Below, piece after piece: positions 23,482 through 33,174 of a stretch of 64,000 bases of DNA. Position numbers and translations under genes: made by a program. Source of the stretch: Pseudopedobacter alpinus (GTDB lineage: Bacteria; Bacteroidota; Bacteroidia; Sphingobacteriales; Sphingobacteriaceae); contig NZ_JBHULV010000016.1 of the NCBI RefSeq assembly GCF_042684645.1, positions 1-64,000 on the forward strand. Direction: 5' to 3'. Position 1 is the first letter of the stretch; each line of letters begins with the position of its first letter. The notes under the pieces were generated by a model. It worked only from the letters and a program-made list of their open reading frames with translations, was not told the DNA's origin and did not search any database.

Positions 23482-24939
23482 ATGAAAGAAGTATCTGATA
23501 TTGGCGTAATAGGCATAGCTGTAATGGGCGAAAACTTAATTCTTAATATGGAAAGCAAAGGTTTCCATGTAAGTGCTTTTAACCGTACAGTAGATAAAGT
23601 TGAAAACTTTGTGGCAGGAAGAGCCAAAGGCAAAAATATTTATGGCGCACTTACCATTGAAGATTTTGTGTCTTCTTTAAAAAGCCCTCGTAAAGTAATG
23701 TTAATGGTTAAAGCGGGTAAGCCAATTGATAGTTTTATAGATTTATTAATTCCACTTTTAGATAAAGGAGATATTATTATTGATGGTGGAAATTCGCATT
23801 TCCCCGATACAGAACGAAGAGTTAAATATGTTGAAAGTAAGGGTTTATTGTTTATAGGTACTGGAGTTTCTGGCGGCGAAGAAGGAGCTTTATTAGGTCC
23901 ATCAATTATGCCTGGAGGTTCTAAAGATGCTTGGCCTGCCGTAAAACCAATTTTTCAAGGTATTGCTGCTAAAGTTGATGATGGTTCGCCTTGCTGTGAT
24001 TGGGTTGGCGATGGCGGTGCAGGTCATTTTGTTAAAATGGTGCATAACGGTATCGAATACGGCGATATGCAATTGATAAACGAAGTTTATCAGATAATGA
24101 AAGACGTTTTAGGAATGAGTGCTGATGAAATGCATGAAGTTTTTAAAGAATGGAATACTGGCGAATTAGACAGTTATTTAGTGGAAATAACTACAGATAT
24201 TTTAGCTTTTAAAGATACCGACGGACAACCTTTAGTTGATAAAATTTTAGATACTGCTATGCAAAAAGGTACTGGTAAATGGACTGGTACAGTGGCTTTA
24301 GAATTAGGTATTCCGTTAACGTTAATTACCGAATCTGTTTTTGCAAGATGTTTATCTGCATTAAAAGACGAAAGAGTTCTTGCTTCTAAAATTTTAACTG
24401 CCGGCCCTACCCCATCTTTTAATGGTGATAAAAAAGAGTTTATCAATCATTTAAGAGATGCTTTATATGCTGCAAAAGTTATTTCTTATGCGCAAGGTTA
24501 CCAAATGATGAAGTCTGCTGCAGCAGAATATGGCTGGAAACTAAATTACGGCGGCATTGCTTTAATGTGGAGAGGTGGATGTATTATCCGTTCTAAATTT
24601 TTAGGTAATATTAAAGAAGCTTTTGATAAAGATGCCGATTTAACAAACTTATTACTAGATTCTTATTTTGCGGAAAAAATTCAGACTTGCCAAAATGGTT
24701 TGAGACAAGCAGTTGCAAACGCAGTAATAAACGGAATCCCGGTTCCTTGTTTAAGTGCTGGCTTAAATTATTATGATGGCTACAGAACAGAGCGTTTACC
24801 TGCAAATTTATTACAAGCACAACGTGATTATTTTGGAGCTCATACTTACGAAAGAATAGACAAACCAAGAGGAGAATTTTTCCATACCAATTGGACAGGT
24901 AGAGGTGGTGATACTTCTTCTACTACTTATTCGGTTTAA
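23482..24939 (+). CDS. gnd: 6-Phosphogluconate dehydrogenase, decarboxylating
   Basis: The 485-residue protein has the NADP-binding start IGVIGIAVMGENLILNM, the substrate signature GDGGAGHFVKMVHNGIEYGDMQL (about residues 177-199) and the C-terminal RTERLPANLLQAQRDYFGAHTYER. It oxidises 6-phosphogluconate to ribulose 5-phosphate in the oxidative pentose phosphate path, producing NADPH. Length and domains are normal. glucose-6-phosphate dehydrogenase is not downstream on this strand. Confidence 0.96.
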   Translation: MKEVSDIGVIGIAVMGENLILNMESKGFHVSAFNRTVDKVENFVAGRAKGKNIYGALTIEDFVSSLKSPRKVMLMVKAGKPIDSFIDLLIPLLDKGDIIIDGGNSHFPDTERRVKYVESKGLLFIGTGVSGGEEGALLGPSIMPGGSKDAWPAVKPIFQGIAAKVDDGSPCCDWVGDGGAGHFVKMVHNGIEYGDMQLINEVYQIMKDVLGMSADEMHEVFKEWNTGELDSYLVEITTDILAFKDTDGQPLVDKILDTAMQKGTGKWTGTVALELGIPLTLITESVFARCLSALKDERVLASKILTAGPTPSFNGDKKEFINHLRDALYAAKVISYAQGYQMMKSAAAEYGWKLNYGGIALMWRGGCIIRSKFLGNIKEAFDKDADLTNLLLDSYFAEKIQTCQNGLRQAVANAVINGIPVPCLSAGLNYYDGYRTERLPANLLQAQRDYFGAHTYERIDKPRGEFFHTNWTGRGGDTSSTTYSV

Positions 24940-24954
24940 TAATTTAAATCATAA

Positions 24955-24996
24955 ACACAAAATCCCTTTAATTTTTCAATTAAAGGGATTTTGTGT
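24955..24996. terminator. Strong 19-bp stem terminator after gnd
   Basis: A perfect 19-bp inverted repeat (left arm 24955-24973, right arm 24978-24996) with a TTTC loop. AAAA/TTTT tracts inside the stem would let it act from both sides between the convergent gnd and RND genes. Confidence 0.85.
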
Positions 24997-25000
24997 TCAG

Positions 25001-25041
25001 TAAAAAAGAAGAAACCCCAATTTTTCAATCGAGGTCTCTTC
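25001..25041 (-). terminator. Terminator of the leftward RND operon
   Basis: Read leftward: stem GAAGAGACC with GGTTTCTTC (one G-U pair), a short AT-rich loop, then a T run. It lies 21 bases after the RND permease stop. Confidence 0.75.
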
Positions 25042-25061
25042 AAATCATCAAAAAAAAATTA

Positions 25062-28000
25062 TTAAACTTTATCTAAAGACTCATCATATTCCAATACGTC
25101 CACATGTTCATAAGGTTCTGCAATTAACTCATCAATTGTTCTGCCTTTTTTGTTCATACCCAATTTATCTAATATGATATCAAAAACTAAATAAACAACT
25201 GGTACAACAATTAACGTTAAAAACAACGAACTTGTTAAACCACCAACAATAACCCAAGCTAAACCGTTTTTCCACTCGGCACCCGCACCACTTGCTAATG
25301 CAATTGGTAGCATACCAAAAATCATGGCAATGGTAGTCATTAAAATTGGACGTAAACGAGCATGATTTGCTAAAATCAAAGCGTCTATTGTAGATTTTCC
25401 TTCAGCTCTCATCTGGTTTGTAAAATCGACCAAAATAATTGCATTTTTTGCAACCAAGCCCATCAACATAATGAAACCTAAAATTGTAAAAATTCCTATT
25501 GAATTGTTTGTTAATGCTAAAGCTAAAAATGCTCCAATTAATGCCAACGGTAAAGAGAACATCACCACAAATGGATAAACAAAACTATCGTAAAGGGTAA
25601 CCATAATTAAGTAAACTAAAACTATTGAGGCTAGTAAAGCGACACCTAAAGTACCAAAACCTTCACTTTGGTTTTCCTGATCGCCACCCCAAGTATAGCT
25701 TACGCCAATTGGTGCTTTAAGTTTACCGTCTTTTTGCAGTTCTTCTAATTTTGCCTGAAACTCGGTAACAATTGTTCCGGTTGGCCTACCAATAGATTGC
25801 GCTTTAACAGATACTGAAGTAGATTTATTTAAACGTTCTAACTGGCTCGGACCAGAACCTTCTTGAATACTTGCAAACTGAGAAAGCTTTATTTGCTCGC
25901 CCATTGGGTTTACAAAAATCAAATTTCGTACATCATCAATGTCTTTTCTATTAAAATCTTGGTATTGGATATTGATATCGTATTCGTATTCTCCTTTTCT
26001 ATATTTACCATCTGTATTACCGCTAAATGCAGTTTGCATGGTAATGCCAACGGTTTGTAAGTTTAAACCTAAAGCCGCCATTTTATCGCGATCTACCTGA
26101 ACGTTTATTTCTGGCGTACCTTTTTCTACCGATAATTTAATTTCTGTGGCTCCAGGAACTGTTGCTAATACTTTTTGCGCACCTTCGGCATATTTTAAAG
26201 CACTATCCAAATCAGACCCCATAACAATTAACTGTATAGGTGCGTTTTCTGCTGTACCCAAAATACTTATTGGCACTGTTTTAACTTTTGCACCTACTAG
26301 TTGTTTAGATAATTCACGACTGATTTTTGTTGCATAAATATCTGATGTTATGCCATCACGTTCATCTGGACTAACTAATTTTACGTTAATTTCTGATTTA
26401 TAAGCAGTTGCCTGTGTTCCTCCAAAGTCTCCACTGGCTTGGCCAACAGTAGTAATTAACTGTGTAATTTCTTTTTGACCACTTAAGAAAGCTTCTGCTC
26501 TTTGTGTGTATGAGTTTGTTTTTTCTAGCGAAGCATCTTTAGGTAACTCAATTTGAATTAAAAATTCTCCTTTATCAGATTTAGGAAAAAACTCTGACCC
26601 AATAAAACCAGCTGTTGCTAACCACATGGCGGCAACAAATAGTACTACAACAGCAAATATGGTACGTCTTTTATGTCCTAAACACCAAGTTAAAATTGCT
26701 GTAATCCATATCGTAAATTTCTTTAATTGCTTCTCAAACCATAATATAAATCGCCCAAAAGCATTTTTACCTTCAATATGCTCTAACTTACCATAACGTG
26801 AAAACAACAACGGCACAATAGTGAAAGAAGTTAACAATGATAGCAAAGTGGCAATAATTACAACCACACAAAACTGACGTAAAATATTAGATACCAAACC
26901 TGAACTTATGGCAATCGGGAAAAATACAACCACAATAACCAAAGTGATAGAAACAACCGTAAAACCAATTTCTCTTGTTGCATCAGAGGCTGCTCTTACT
27001 TTGTTTTTACCCATCTCCATGTGGCGTTGAATGTTCTCTAAAACCACAATGGCATCATCAACCAAAATACCTACAACAAGTGATAATCCTAATAAAGACA
27101 TTAAGTTTAAAGTGTAACCTAATAAACTAATACCAATAAAAGTTGCAATTAATGATGCAGGTATAGATACCATTACAATTAACGCATTACGGAAACTGTG
27201 CAAGAAAAATAGCATTACAAACGCCACCAAAATAACTGCAAGAAATAAATCGTGTACAACCGCATCCGCAGACTCTAAGGTGAAAATAGAACTGTCGTTT
27301 ACAATTTTAATATCTAATTTATCGTTTTTATATTCTTCTCTTAATTTTTCAATAGTTGCATGTACACCTTCACTCACTTCAACCGCATTGGCATCACTTT
27401 GCTTAATAATTTGGATTGCAATTGCTCCTTTTCTATCTATACGAGCTAATTTCTCTGTCTCTTTTTGCGAATCTTGCACATCCGCAACATCGCCTAAGCG
27501 AACTTGTGAACCCGATTTTGGATTAGTAAGCACCAAATTACGCAACTCATCTAAATTTTGGTATTTACCAGATAAACGAATTAATACATCAGAACTTTGG
27601 GTTTTAACACTTCCTGTAGGGAAATCTAAATTAGAACTCAAAATCATTTGCTGAACCTCCGGAACAGAAAGATTATAACCTTGTAATTTATCAGCGTTAA
27701 GCGCAACTTGTATCTCACGCTCAGAACCACCAATTAAATTTACTTGTGCAATACCTGCTACTTGAGAAATTACCGGAGCAATACGTTTATCTATTAAATC
27801 GTAAAAAGTAATATCGTCCATATTTGCAGATGCAGACATGGTAATTACCGGCAAATCATCTAAAGAAAATTTACTTAAAGATGGTTGTTTAACATCATCA
27901 GGTAAATCTGCAAGTATTGCGTTTACCTTACGTTGCGCATCATTTAAAGAAAAATCTATACTAGCCTTATCTGTTAAAGTAATGGTTACAACCGATAAAC

Positions 28001-28259
28001 TTTCGTAAGATACGGCATTAACTTTTTTGATGTTTTCCATAGAGGATACCGCATCCTCAATTTTTTTAGTGACGGTGTTTTCTACCTCATTTGGAGATGC
28101 ACCAGGGTAAATGGTAGAAATAGATACTACGTTGTTTGAGAACTTTGGCAGTAACTCGTAACCCAACGAAAAGTAACTTAATAGCCCCAATAAAGTAAGT
28201 GCGGTAAACACCACAATTACCAGCGAAGGCCTTTTTATTGATATATCTGTTATTAACAT
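25062..28259 (-). CDS. RND efflux transporter permease (HAE1/MdtB-like)
   Basis: The 1065-residue protein is a full-length AcrB-type pump with 12 predicted transmembrane segments and two large periplasmic loops. The proton-relay motif GILVDDAIVVLEN (about residue 400) has the Asp pair of drug/hydrophobe pumps; no metal-pump signature is evident. The start MLITDISIKRPSLVIVVF is typical. It forms a tripartite system with the adaptor and TolC proteins encoded just upstream. The substrate is unknown. Confidence 0.93.
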   Translation of the reverse strand: MLITDISIKRPSLVIVVFTALTLLGLLSYFSLGYELLPKFSNNVVSISTIYPGASPNEVENTVTKKIEDAVSSMENIKKVNAVSYESLSVVTITLTDKASIDFSLNDAQRKVNAILADLPDDVKQPSLSKFSLDDLPVITMSASANMDDITFYDLIDKRIAPVISQVAGIAQVNLIGGSEREIQVALNADKLQGYNLSVPEVQQMILSSNLDFPTGSVKTQSSDVLIRLSGKYQNLDELRNLVLTNPKSGSQVRLGDVADVQDSQKETEKLARIDRKGAIAIQIIKQSDANAVEVSEGVHATIEKLREEYKNDKLDIKIVNDSSIFTLESADAVVHDLFLAVILVAFVMLFFLHSFRNALIVMVSIPASLIATFIGISLLGYTLNLMSLLGLSLVVGILVDDAIVVLENIQRHMEMGKNKVRAASDATREIGFTVVSITLVIVVVFFPIAISSGLVSNILRQFCVVVIIATLLSLLTSFTIVPLLFSRYGKLEHIEGKNAFGRFILWFEKQLKKFTIWITAILTWCLGHKRRTIFAVVVLFVAAMWLATAGFIGSEFFPKSDKGEFLIQIELPKDASLEKTNSYTQRAEAFLSGQKEITQLITTVGQASGDFGGTQATAYKSEINVKLVSPDERDGITSDIYATKISRELSKQLVGAKVKTVPISILGTAENAPIQLIVMGSDLDSALKYAEGAQKVLATVPGATEIKLSVEKGTPEINVQVDRDKMAALGLNLQTVGITMQTAFSGNTDGKYRKGEYEYDINIQYQDFNRKDIDDVRNLIFVNPMGEQIKLSQFASIQEGSGPSQLERLNKSTSVSVKAQSIGRPTGTIVTEFQAKLEELQKDGKLKAPIGVSYTWGGDQENQSEGFGTLGVALLASIVLVYLIMVTLYDSFVYPFVVMFSLPLALIGAFLALALTNNSIGIFTILGFIMLMGLVAKNAIILVDFTNQMRAEGKSTIDALILANHARLRPILMTTIAMIFGMLPIALASGAGAEWKNGLAWVIVGGLTSSLFLTLIVVPVVYLVFDIILDKLGMNKKGRTIDELIAEPYEHVDVLEYDESLDKV

Positions 28260-28282
28260 TTTCTTGTTTTTAAAACTAATAC

Positions 28283-29350
28283 TTACTTAACAATACTAAC
28301 TGGAGTACCTTCTGCAAGGTTAATTTGTCCGCTAATGATTACGCTTTCACCTTCCTTCAAACCATCTAAAATCTCTACAGTTTCTCCTAAAATACGTCCG
28401 CTAACTACATCACGTAGTTTAGATGTATTGTTTGCTTTATCTAAAACAAAAACCTGATTGCTACTTACGCTACCCACAAAAGAGGTACGAGGTATTAAAA
28501 TACTTGGTGCTTGTTTTGGAAAATTAAAAATTGCAGTACCGTACATACCAGCTTTTAAACTGCTGTTTGCGTTATTTGCAACTTCAATTTCTACCGGAAA
28601 GCTTAAGCTTTCATCAGCTTTGGCTGCAATAAAAGTTACTGCTCCTTTAAAATTATCATTTGGGAAAACAGAAGATTTGATGTCTATTTTATCTCCAACT
28701 TTAAGATTTGCAACCTGCGATTCGTTTACACTAACCTTAAGTTTCAATTTTGAAACATCAACAATTTCAAATAATTGAGTGCCTTGTGCAGTTACAAAAG
28801 CACCAACCTCAATATATCTTTTATTTACAATACCATTTATTGGTGATTTGATATTTGCATCGCTCACTCTTCTTTCTGAAGCCTGTAAACGTAATTTAGC
28901 GTTTTGTGTTGCCAATTTAGCCTGATCTAATTGTTGTTGCGTTACACCTCCAGTTGTAAAAGAACTTTGATATCTTTCTTGATCTCTTAATGCATTTTGG
29001 TAAGTTGCTTGCGCTGTTTCTCTATCAGTATTAATAATTTCAGCATCAATGCGAGCCAAAACTTGTCCTTTACTAACACGAGAACCTTCATCTACATAAA
29101 TAGCCTTTACACGACCAGCATTTTCTGATAAGAAATTAAGTTCTTTTTTAGGAATAAAAGTTCCATTTACGCTAAAATCTAGCTCAACTGTTTTTTTCTC
29201 AATGTTAGCAACACGCACCGCCACTGCACCACCACCTTCGGCAATAAAGGCTGTTTTTTCTTGGTTTTTCTTTTTGTTATTGGTGAGTATAAAGCCAATA
29301 ACTGCAATTGCTGCAATTACAACAACTATTGGTATAATTATTTTTTTCAT
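28283..29350 (-). CDS. RND efflux periplasmic adaptor subunit
   Basis: The 355-residue membrane-fusion protein has an N-terminal hydrophobic anchor (about residues 4-23), a barrel-sandwich/lipoyl half-motif (GRVKAIYVDEGSRVSKGQVLARID), a short coiled-coil hairpin, and INGIVNKRYIEVGAFV as the second lipoyl half. It bridges the inner-membrane pump and TolC. It is placed 23 bases before the permease gene and 4 bases after the TolC gene. Confidence 0.92.
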   Translation of the reverse strand: MKKIIIPIVVVIAAIAVIGFILTNNKKKNQEKTAFIAEGGGAVAVRVANIEKKTVELDFSVNGTFIPKKELNFLSENAGRVKAIYVDEGSRVSKGQVLARIDAEIINTDRETAQATYQNALRDQERYQSSFTTGGVTQQQLDQAKLATQNAKLRLQASERRVSDANIKSPINGIVNKRYIEVGAFVTAQGTQLFEIVDVSKLKLKVSVNESQVANLKVGDKIDIKSSVFPNDNFKGAVTFIAAKADESLSFPVEIEVANNANSSLKAGMYGTAIFNFPKQAPSILIPRTSFVGSVSSNQVFVLDKANNTSKLRDVVSGRILGETVEILDGLKEGESVIISGQINLAEGTPVSIVK

Positions 29351-29354
29351 GATC

Positions 29355-30704
29355 TTAGTTTAATAATGATTTGATGTTTCCGTTTGATTTTATAAGTTGA
29401 ATTTCTGCTAATTTGTAGTTTAATAAAGCTTGTGTGTAGCTATTTTGAGCTTCAGTAAGCGAGTTCTCAGAATCCAACAAATCAGTTAAACTGGCTAATC
29501 CGTTTCTATAATTATTTTCTGTACTCACGTAAATTTCTTGTGCTAAACGTTGGTTTTCTTTTTGCGAAGAGATGGTGTTTACACTATTTTTAATTTGAAT
29601 TTTAGCATTGCTGTATGCTAAATTTAAAGACTGTTTTGCGTTTCTAATGTCTTCATTTATTTTTCTGATGGCTACATCGGCTTGGTTCACTCTTGATCTT
29701 CTGCCAAAACCATCAAAAATTGGAATGTTTAAGGTTAAACCGATGGATGAAGCATCAAACCACTGTGCAGTGCTGTTATTTTTATACAAATCAAATCTTT
29801 GGCTAATGCCCGTATAAGCGTAATTTGTATTGAAAGATAATTTCGGAAAATACTCTGCTTGGTTAGCTTTCTTTTGGAAAGTCAAAAGTTCTTTTTGTTT
29901 GTTAATCACCTTAAACTGTGTTAATAACTCTGTATTAAGGCTATCTTCAACAGCAATTGCATCATTGCTAATTTTGGTTAATTCTATTTTTGGGATGGTA
30001 ATATCACTACTAATAGGCATACCCATGTAAAACTTCAAAATGTTTTCTTGTTGAGTTACTGCGTTCAAAAGTTCGACCCTTTTGGTTTTAGTATTAGTAA
30101 GACTAACCTTTACCCTATCTACATCAATTTTTTTAGCTAAACCGTTATCATATTGTGTACCTATAATGTTTTGTGTGGTTTGTAAAGATTTAAGGTTAGA
30201 GTCTATTACAGAAATTTGCTCTCTGGTTACCAAAACTTGGTAATAAGCAGTAGCAACTTGTTGCAAAACATCTTCTTCACTTAACTCTGCACTTAGTCTG
30301 TAAAAATCTTCTCCGCTTTTTGCAGCTTTTAAACCTGTAAAAATCGACTGATTAAAAATTGCCTGACTAGCTTGAACCTGAATTGCGGAATTCCATTTTT
30401 GACCGAAGGCTACTAAAATAGTTTCGCCTGGTCTGCCAATAATTTCGCCAGGTAACGGACTTTTTTGTATAATTAAGTTATCTGTTAAAGAACCAGTAGC
30501 GTTAATTTGCGGCAAAGCTTGGGCTCTAATTTCCTGGGTTTGGTACTTCCCGTCTTCCATGTTTAAACGAGCTTTGCGTACGGTTTCATTATTTTTCATC
30601 GCATAAGTTAAAGCATCTTTTAAAGTAATTACTTCTTGAGCTTTTGCGATTTCTGTTGCTGATATTCCTATCAGAAGAAACAGAATCATTTTTATTGATT
30701 TCAT
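29355..30704 (-). CDS. TolC family outer-membrane efflux protein
   Basis: The 449-residue protein has a signal peptide (cleavage after AKA-QEV near residue 22) and two TolC repeats with long amphipathic helices (SLNLAYSNAKIQIKNSVNTI; LTDLLDSENSLTEAQNSYTQALLNYKLAEIQL). It forms the outer-membrane channel of the tripartite pump. It is the first structural gene of the operon, 11 bases after the proximal tetR gene. Confidence 0.92.
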   Translation of the reverse strand: MKSIKMILFLLIGISATEIAKAQEVITLKDALTYAMKNNETVRKARLNMEDGKYQTQEIRAQALPQINATGSLTDNLIIQKSPLPGEIIGRPGETILVAFGQKWNSAIQVQASQAIFNQSIFTGLKAAKSGEDFYRLSAELSEEDVLQQVATAYYQVLVTREQISVIDSNLKSLQTTQNIIGTQYDNGLAKKIDVDRVKVSLTNTKTKRVELLNAVTQQENILKFYMGMPISSDITIPKIELTKISNDAIAVEDSLNTELLTQFKVINKQKELLTFQKKANQAEYFPKLSFNTNYAYTGISQRFDLYKNNSTAQWFDASSIGLTLNIPIFDGFGRRSRVNQADVAIRKINEDIRNAKQSLNLAYSNAKIQIKNSVNTISSQKENQRLAQEIYVSTENNYRNGLASLTDLLDSENSLTEAQNSYTQALLNYKLAEIQLIKSNGNIKSLLN

Positions 30705-30715
30705 TGCTGTATTTA

Positions 30716-31330
30716 TTATTTAATGTATGTTGGTATTAGTTGTTTGCCTTTATCATTGCAAATGGCATTTAGGTAAAATGAGGTAATCTTATCTAAAATA
30801 TGCTGGAGGTTAAACTCTACAGATTCATAAGCTTTTTCGTCAAAAGCGGAAACCAGTTGGTTAAGCCTTACCTGTGCTGTAAATGGTACTTCTAAATCTT
30901 CACGGTAAAATCCTTCTGCTTTTCCTTTTTCTAAGTTTTGTTTAATTAAATCTAGCATACAATTACACCTATGCTCAGAAAACTGACCAGCTAAATCGGG
31001 GAAATGTTTTTCTATTTCAAAAAACACATTCGGCTTAATATCTTTAAAAACAGTAAAAAGTATTTTAGATTGCAAAACCACAGCCTCAACTGCATTTTTA
31101 GTATTTTCTTTTACTTTAAGCATTTCTTCAACATGTTCGGTTAACAAGCCTCCCATAATTAAGCGTACAATTTCACCTTTATCCTTATAATGAGTGTATA
31201 AGGTTTTCTTTGAAATACCAAGGTGTTTTGCAATATCATCCATGGTGATGCTTTTTATCCCGAAGAAAAAAAATAGCTCGCGGGCTTTTTCTAAAATCCT
31301 ATCTTCCATTTCAATTTCTTTTAATTCCAT
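30716..31330 (-). CDS. TetR family regulator 1 (pump-proximal)
   Basis: The 204-residue protein has a TetR DNA-binding domain (ILEKARELFFFFGIKSITMDDIAKHLGISKKTLYTHYKDKGEIV, about residues 12-55) and an unassigned ligand domain. The next tetR gene overlaps its start by 20 bases if ATG 31330 is used; ATG 31309 (MEDRIL) begins 2 bases after that neighbour's stop codon and is equally plausible. It lies 11 bases before tolC and is probably cotranscribed with the pump as its repressor. Confidence 0.88.
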   Translation of the reverse strand: MELKEIEMEDRILEKARELFFFFGIKSITMDDIAKHLGISKKTLYTHYKDKGEIVRLIMGGLLTEHVEEMLKVKENTKNAVEAVVLQSKILFTVFKDIKPNVFFEIEKHFPDLAGQFSEHRCNCMLDLIKQNLEKGKAEGFYREDLEVPFTAQVRLNQLVSAFDEKAYESVEFNLQHILDKITSFYLNAICNDKGKQLIPTYIK

Positions 31331-31928
31331 CGCAAAAAATTGTGATTACACGTTCGCACTTCATTCTAATATCTTCAAATAATTCTTCGGAAGGGAACAA
31401 GCCCTTATGTTGGACGTGAATTCCACATATCCAAATTCCAATTAACATATCAATCAGAACTTTGGCAGTTTCTAATTTATCTACCTGTTTCAAAAAACCT
31501 TTAACCTGGAAGCGTTGAATATGGGCTGCAATAAAGTCAAGTTCTTTAGATCTTAAATCCTCTAACATCATTTTAAACTTTGGATCATTGGTATTAATAT
31601 CACTTTGAACATCACCAATGTGCATCATAAAGTATTTTTGACCGAATGAAATCCTAATGGATAAAATATCTAAAATTCCTTCTTTAAAACTATCAGCCTT
31701 AGCTAAAGCTTCCATTTGAGCTTTCAAAAAATCTGTTAAAATAACTTCACCAACGGAAAGCACCAAAGCGGTTTTATCTGGAAAGTGGTAGTATAAAGAT
31801 GCCTTAGATAGGGATAGATCTTCAGCAATTTCGTTCATAGTAGTTTTAGATATACCAAAATGAGTAAAGCGCTTTAAAGCTGCCTCTACAATCTGCTCTT
31901 GTTTCTGATCTAAATTAACTAAACTCAT
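31311..31928 (-). CDS. TetR family regulator 2
   Basis: The 205-residue TetR protein has its helix-turn-helix in AALKRFTHFGISKTTMNEIAEDLSLSKASLYYHFPDK (about 17-53). Its DNA-binding half is nearly the same as that of TetR regulator 3 (AALKRF-HFG-SK-TMNEIA-DLS-SKA-LYY-FPDK), so the two look like a tandem duplicate pair with diverged ligand domains. The 115-bp region before it holds inverted GAACAATA/TATTGTTC half-sites (about 31934 and 32004) and a TTAGCTAA palindrome (32017-32024). Confidence 0.88.
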   Translation of the reverse strand: MSLVNLDQKQEQIVEAALKRFTHFGISKTTMNEIAEDLSLSKASLYYHFPDKTALVLSVGEVILTDFLKAQMEALAKADSFKEGILDILSIRISFGQKYFMMHIGDVQSDINTNDPKFKMMLEDLRSKELDFIAAHIQRFQVKGFLKQVDKLETAKVLIDMLIGIWICGIHVQHKGLFPSEELFEDIRMKCERVITIFCDGIKRN

Positions 31929-32014
31929 TATTTGAACAATAGACTTTCTGACTTTTTAAAATAATTAGTCAAATGTACAGCAATTGTTTTTTATACCAAA
32001 CATTATTGTTCAGT

Positions 32015-32026
32015 AATTAGCTAAAT
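32015..32026. promoter_or_regulatory. AATTAGCTAAAT operator candidate upstream of TetR regulator 2
   Basis: The core TTAGCTAA is a perfect palindrome at 32017-32024. A longer perfect version (AATTTAGCTAAATT) stands before TetR regulator 3 at 32668-32681, so one regulator may bind both. Confidence 0.45.
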
Positions 32027-32043
32027 GACAAAAGTTTGATAGT

Positions 32044-32649
32044 TTAACACTTTAGACCTTTAAAAAAGATATCCATTAATTCTTTTTGGCGGTTAGATAC
32101 CTTGTTAAGGAACTGTTTATCAATATCAAATACAGCTTTTACGTTGTTAATGTATAACAGTCTAATACCTAACAAGGCATCAAAAAGAAGTTTTGCAGTT
32201 GCTTCTATATTTTTTACTTCATAAGCACCTGTTTTTACCCCAATTTCAAGAATGCTTTTTAGGTGTTCAATCTCAGAATCATTTGATTTATCTAAAATTT
32301 TTTTTAAATCTTGGTACTTATCGATATTTAAAAATTTATTAAAATCTAATAAAGGGAAATACTTTTCTAAAAATTCTTGTCTGGCTTCAATATAAATTTT
32401 CACGCCTATTTCAGGCGTTTTAGCTGTTTTTAAAGCCTCATTTATGCTTTCAGTAATTTCAGAAAAAACTTTTTCTAATACTGCGGCATACAAACTCAGC
32501 TTATCAGGAAAGTAATAGTACAACAAGGCTTTAGAGAAACTAAGATCACTAGCAATCTCATTCATCGTGGCTTTACTTAATCCAAAATGAGCAAATCTTT
32601 TTAGTGCTGCGTCAATAATTTGTTCTCTTTTATAATCTTGTTGATCCAT
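32044..32649 (-). CDS. TetR family regulator 3
   Basis: The 201-residue TetR protein has a DNA-binding domain (AALKRFAHFGLSKATMNEIASDLSFSKALLYYYFPDK, about 14-50) closely similar to that of TetR regulator 2. It starts at ATG 32649. A perfect 14-bp palindrome lies 19 bases upstream. The divergent crtZ gene begins 72 bases away, so this regulator could control crtZ, itself, or the pump operon. Confidence 0.88.
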   Translation of the reverse strand: MDQQDYKREQIIDAALKRFAHFGLSKATMNEIASDLSFSKALLYYYFPDKLSLYAAVLEKVFSEITESINEALKTAKTPEIGVKIYIEARQEFLEKYFPLLDFNKFLNIDKYQDLKKILDKSNDSEIEHLKSILEIGVKTGAYEVKNIEATAKLLFDALLGIRLLYINNVKAVFDIDKQFLNKVSNRQKELMDIFFKGLKC

Positions 32650-32667
32650 TATTTATAGATTTAGTAT

Positions 32668-32681
32668 AATTTAGCTAAATT
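32668..32681. promoter_or_regulatory. Perfect 14-bp palindrome AATTTAGCTAAATT between TetR regulator 3 and crtZ
   Basis: A perfect self-complementary site in the 71-bp divergent spacer, sharing its core with 32015-32026. It is a likely TetR operator. Confidence 0.5.
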
Positions 32682-32720
32682 AACGATACATCTTTAATTG
32701 CAACAAATTTTTAAAATATA

Positions 32721-33158
32721 ATGGAGTGGCTTATCCCTGTTTCTATCATCATTTCAACCATAATTATTATGGAAGTTTTATCATGGGCAATGCATAAATA
32801 TCTTTTTCATGGCCCTTTATGGTTTATTCACAAAACACATCACCAACAAAGACATGGTTTTTTTGAGTTAAACGATATTTTTAGCTTTGGTTTTGGAGCT
32901 TTGGCCTTATGGCTGCTCTATTCTGGTCATCAAAATTTGAATTATAAATTTTGGATAGGTGCAGGAATATCAATTTATGGCATCATATATTTTATTTTTC
33001 ACGATTGGTTTATACACAACCGTTTAAAAGCTTTCAAATCTGAAAACAAATATTTAAAAGGAATTAGAAGAGCGCACAAAATTCACCATAAAACTACTGA
33101 AAAAGATGGATCTGAAGAGTTTGGATTATTGGTGGCAAGTAAAAAATATTTTAAGTAG
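32721..33158 (+). CDS. crtZ: Beta-carotene hydroxylase (sterol desaturase/fatty acid hydroxylase family)
   Basis: The 145-residue membrane protein has the histidine clusters of di-iron hydroxylases: HKYLFH (about 25-30), HKTHH (37-41), HDWFIH (about 94-99) and HKIHH (about 118-122). Together with the length this matches CrtZ, which adds hydroxyl groups to carotene rings to give zeaxanthin. No other carotenoid gene is in the window. It is divergent from a tetR gene that could regulate it. Confidence 0.85.
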   Translation: MEWLIPVSIIISTIIIMEVLSWAMHKYLFHGPLWFIHKTHHQQRHGFFELNDIFSFGFGALALWLLYSGHQNLNYKFWIGAGISIYGIIYFIFHDWFIHNRLKAFKSENKYLKGIRRAHKIHHKTTEKDGSEEFGLLVASKKYFK

Positions 33159-33174
33159 TTAATTTTGAATAGAA

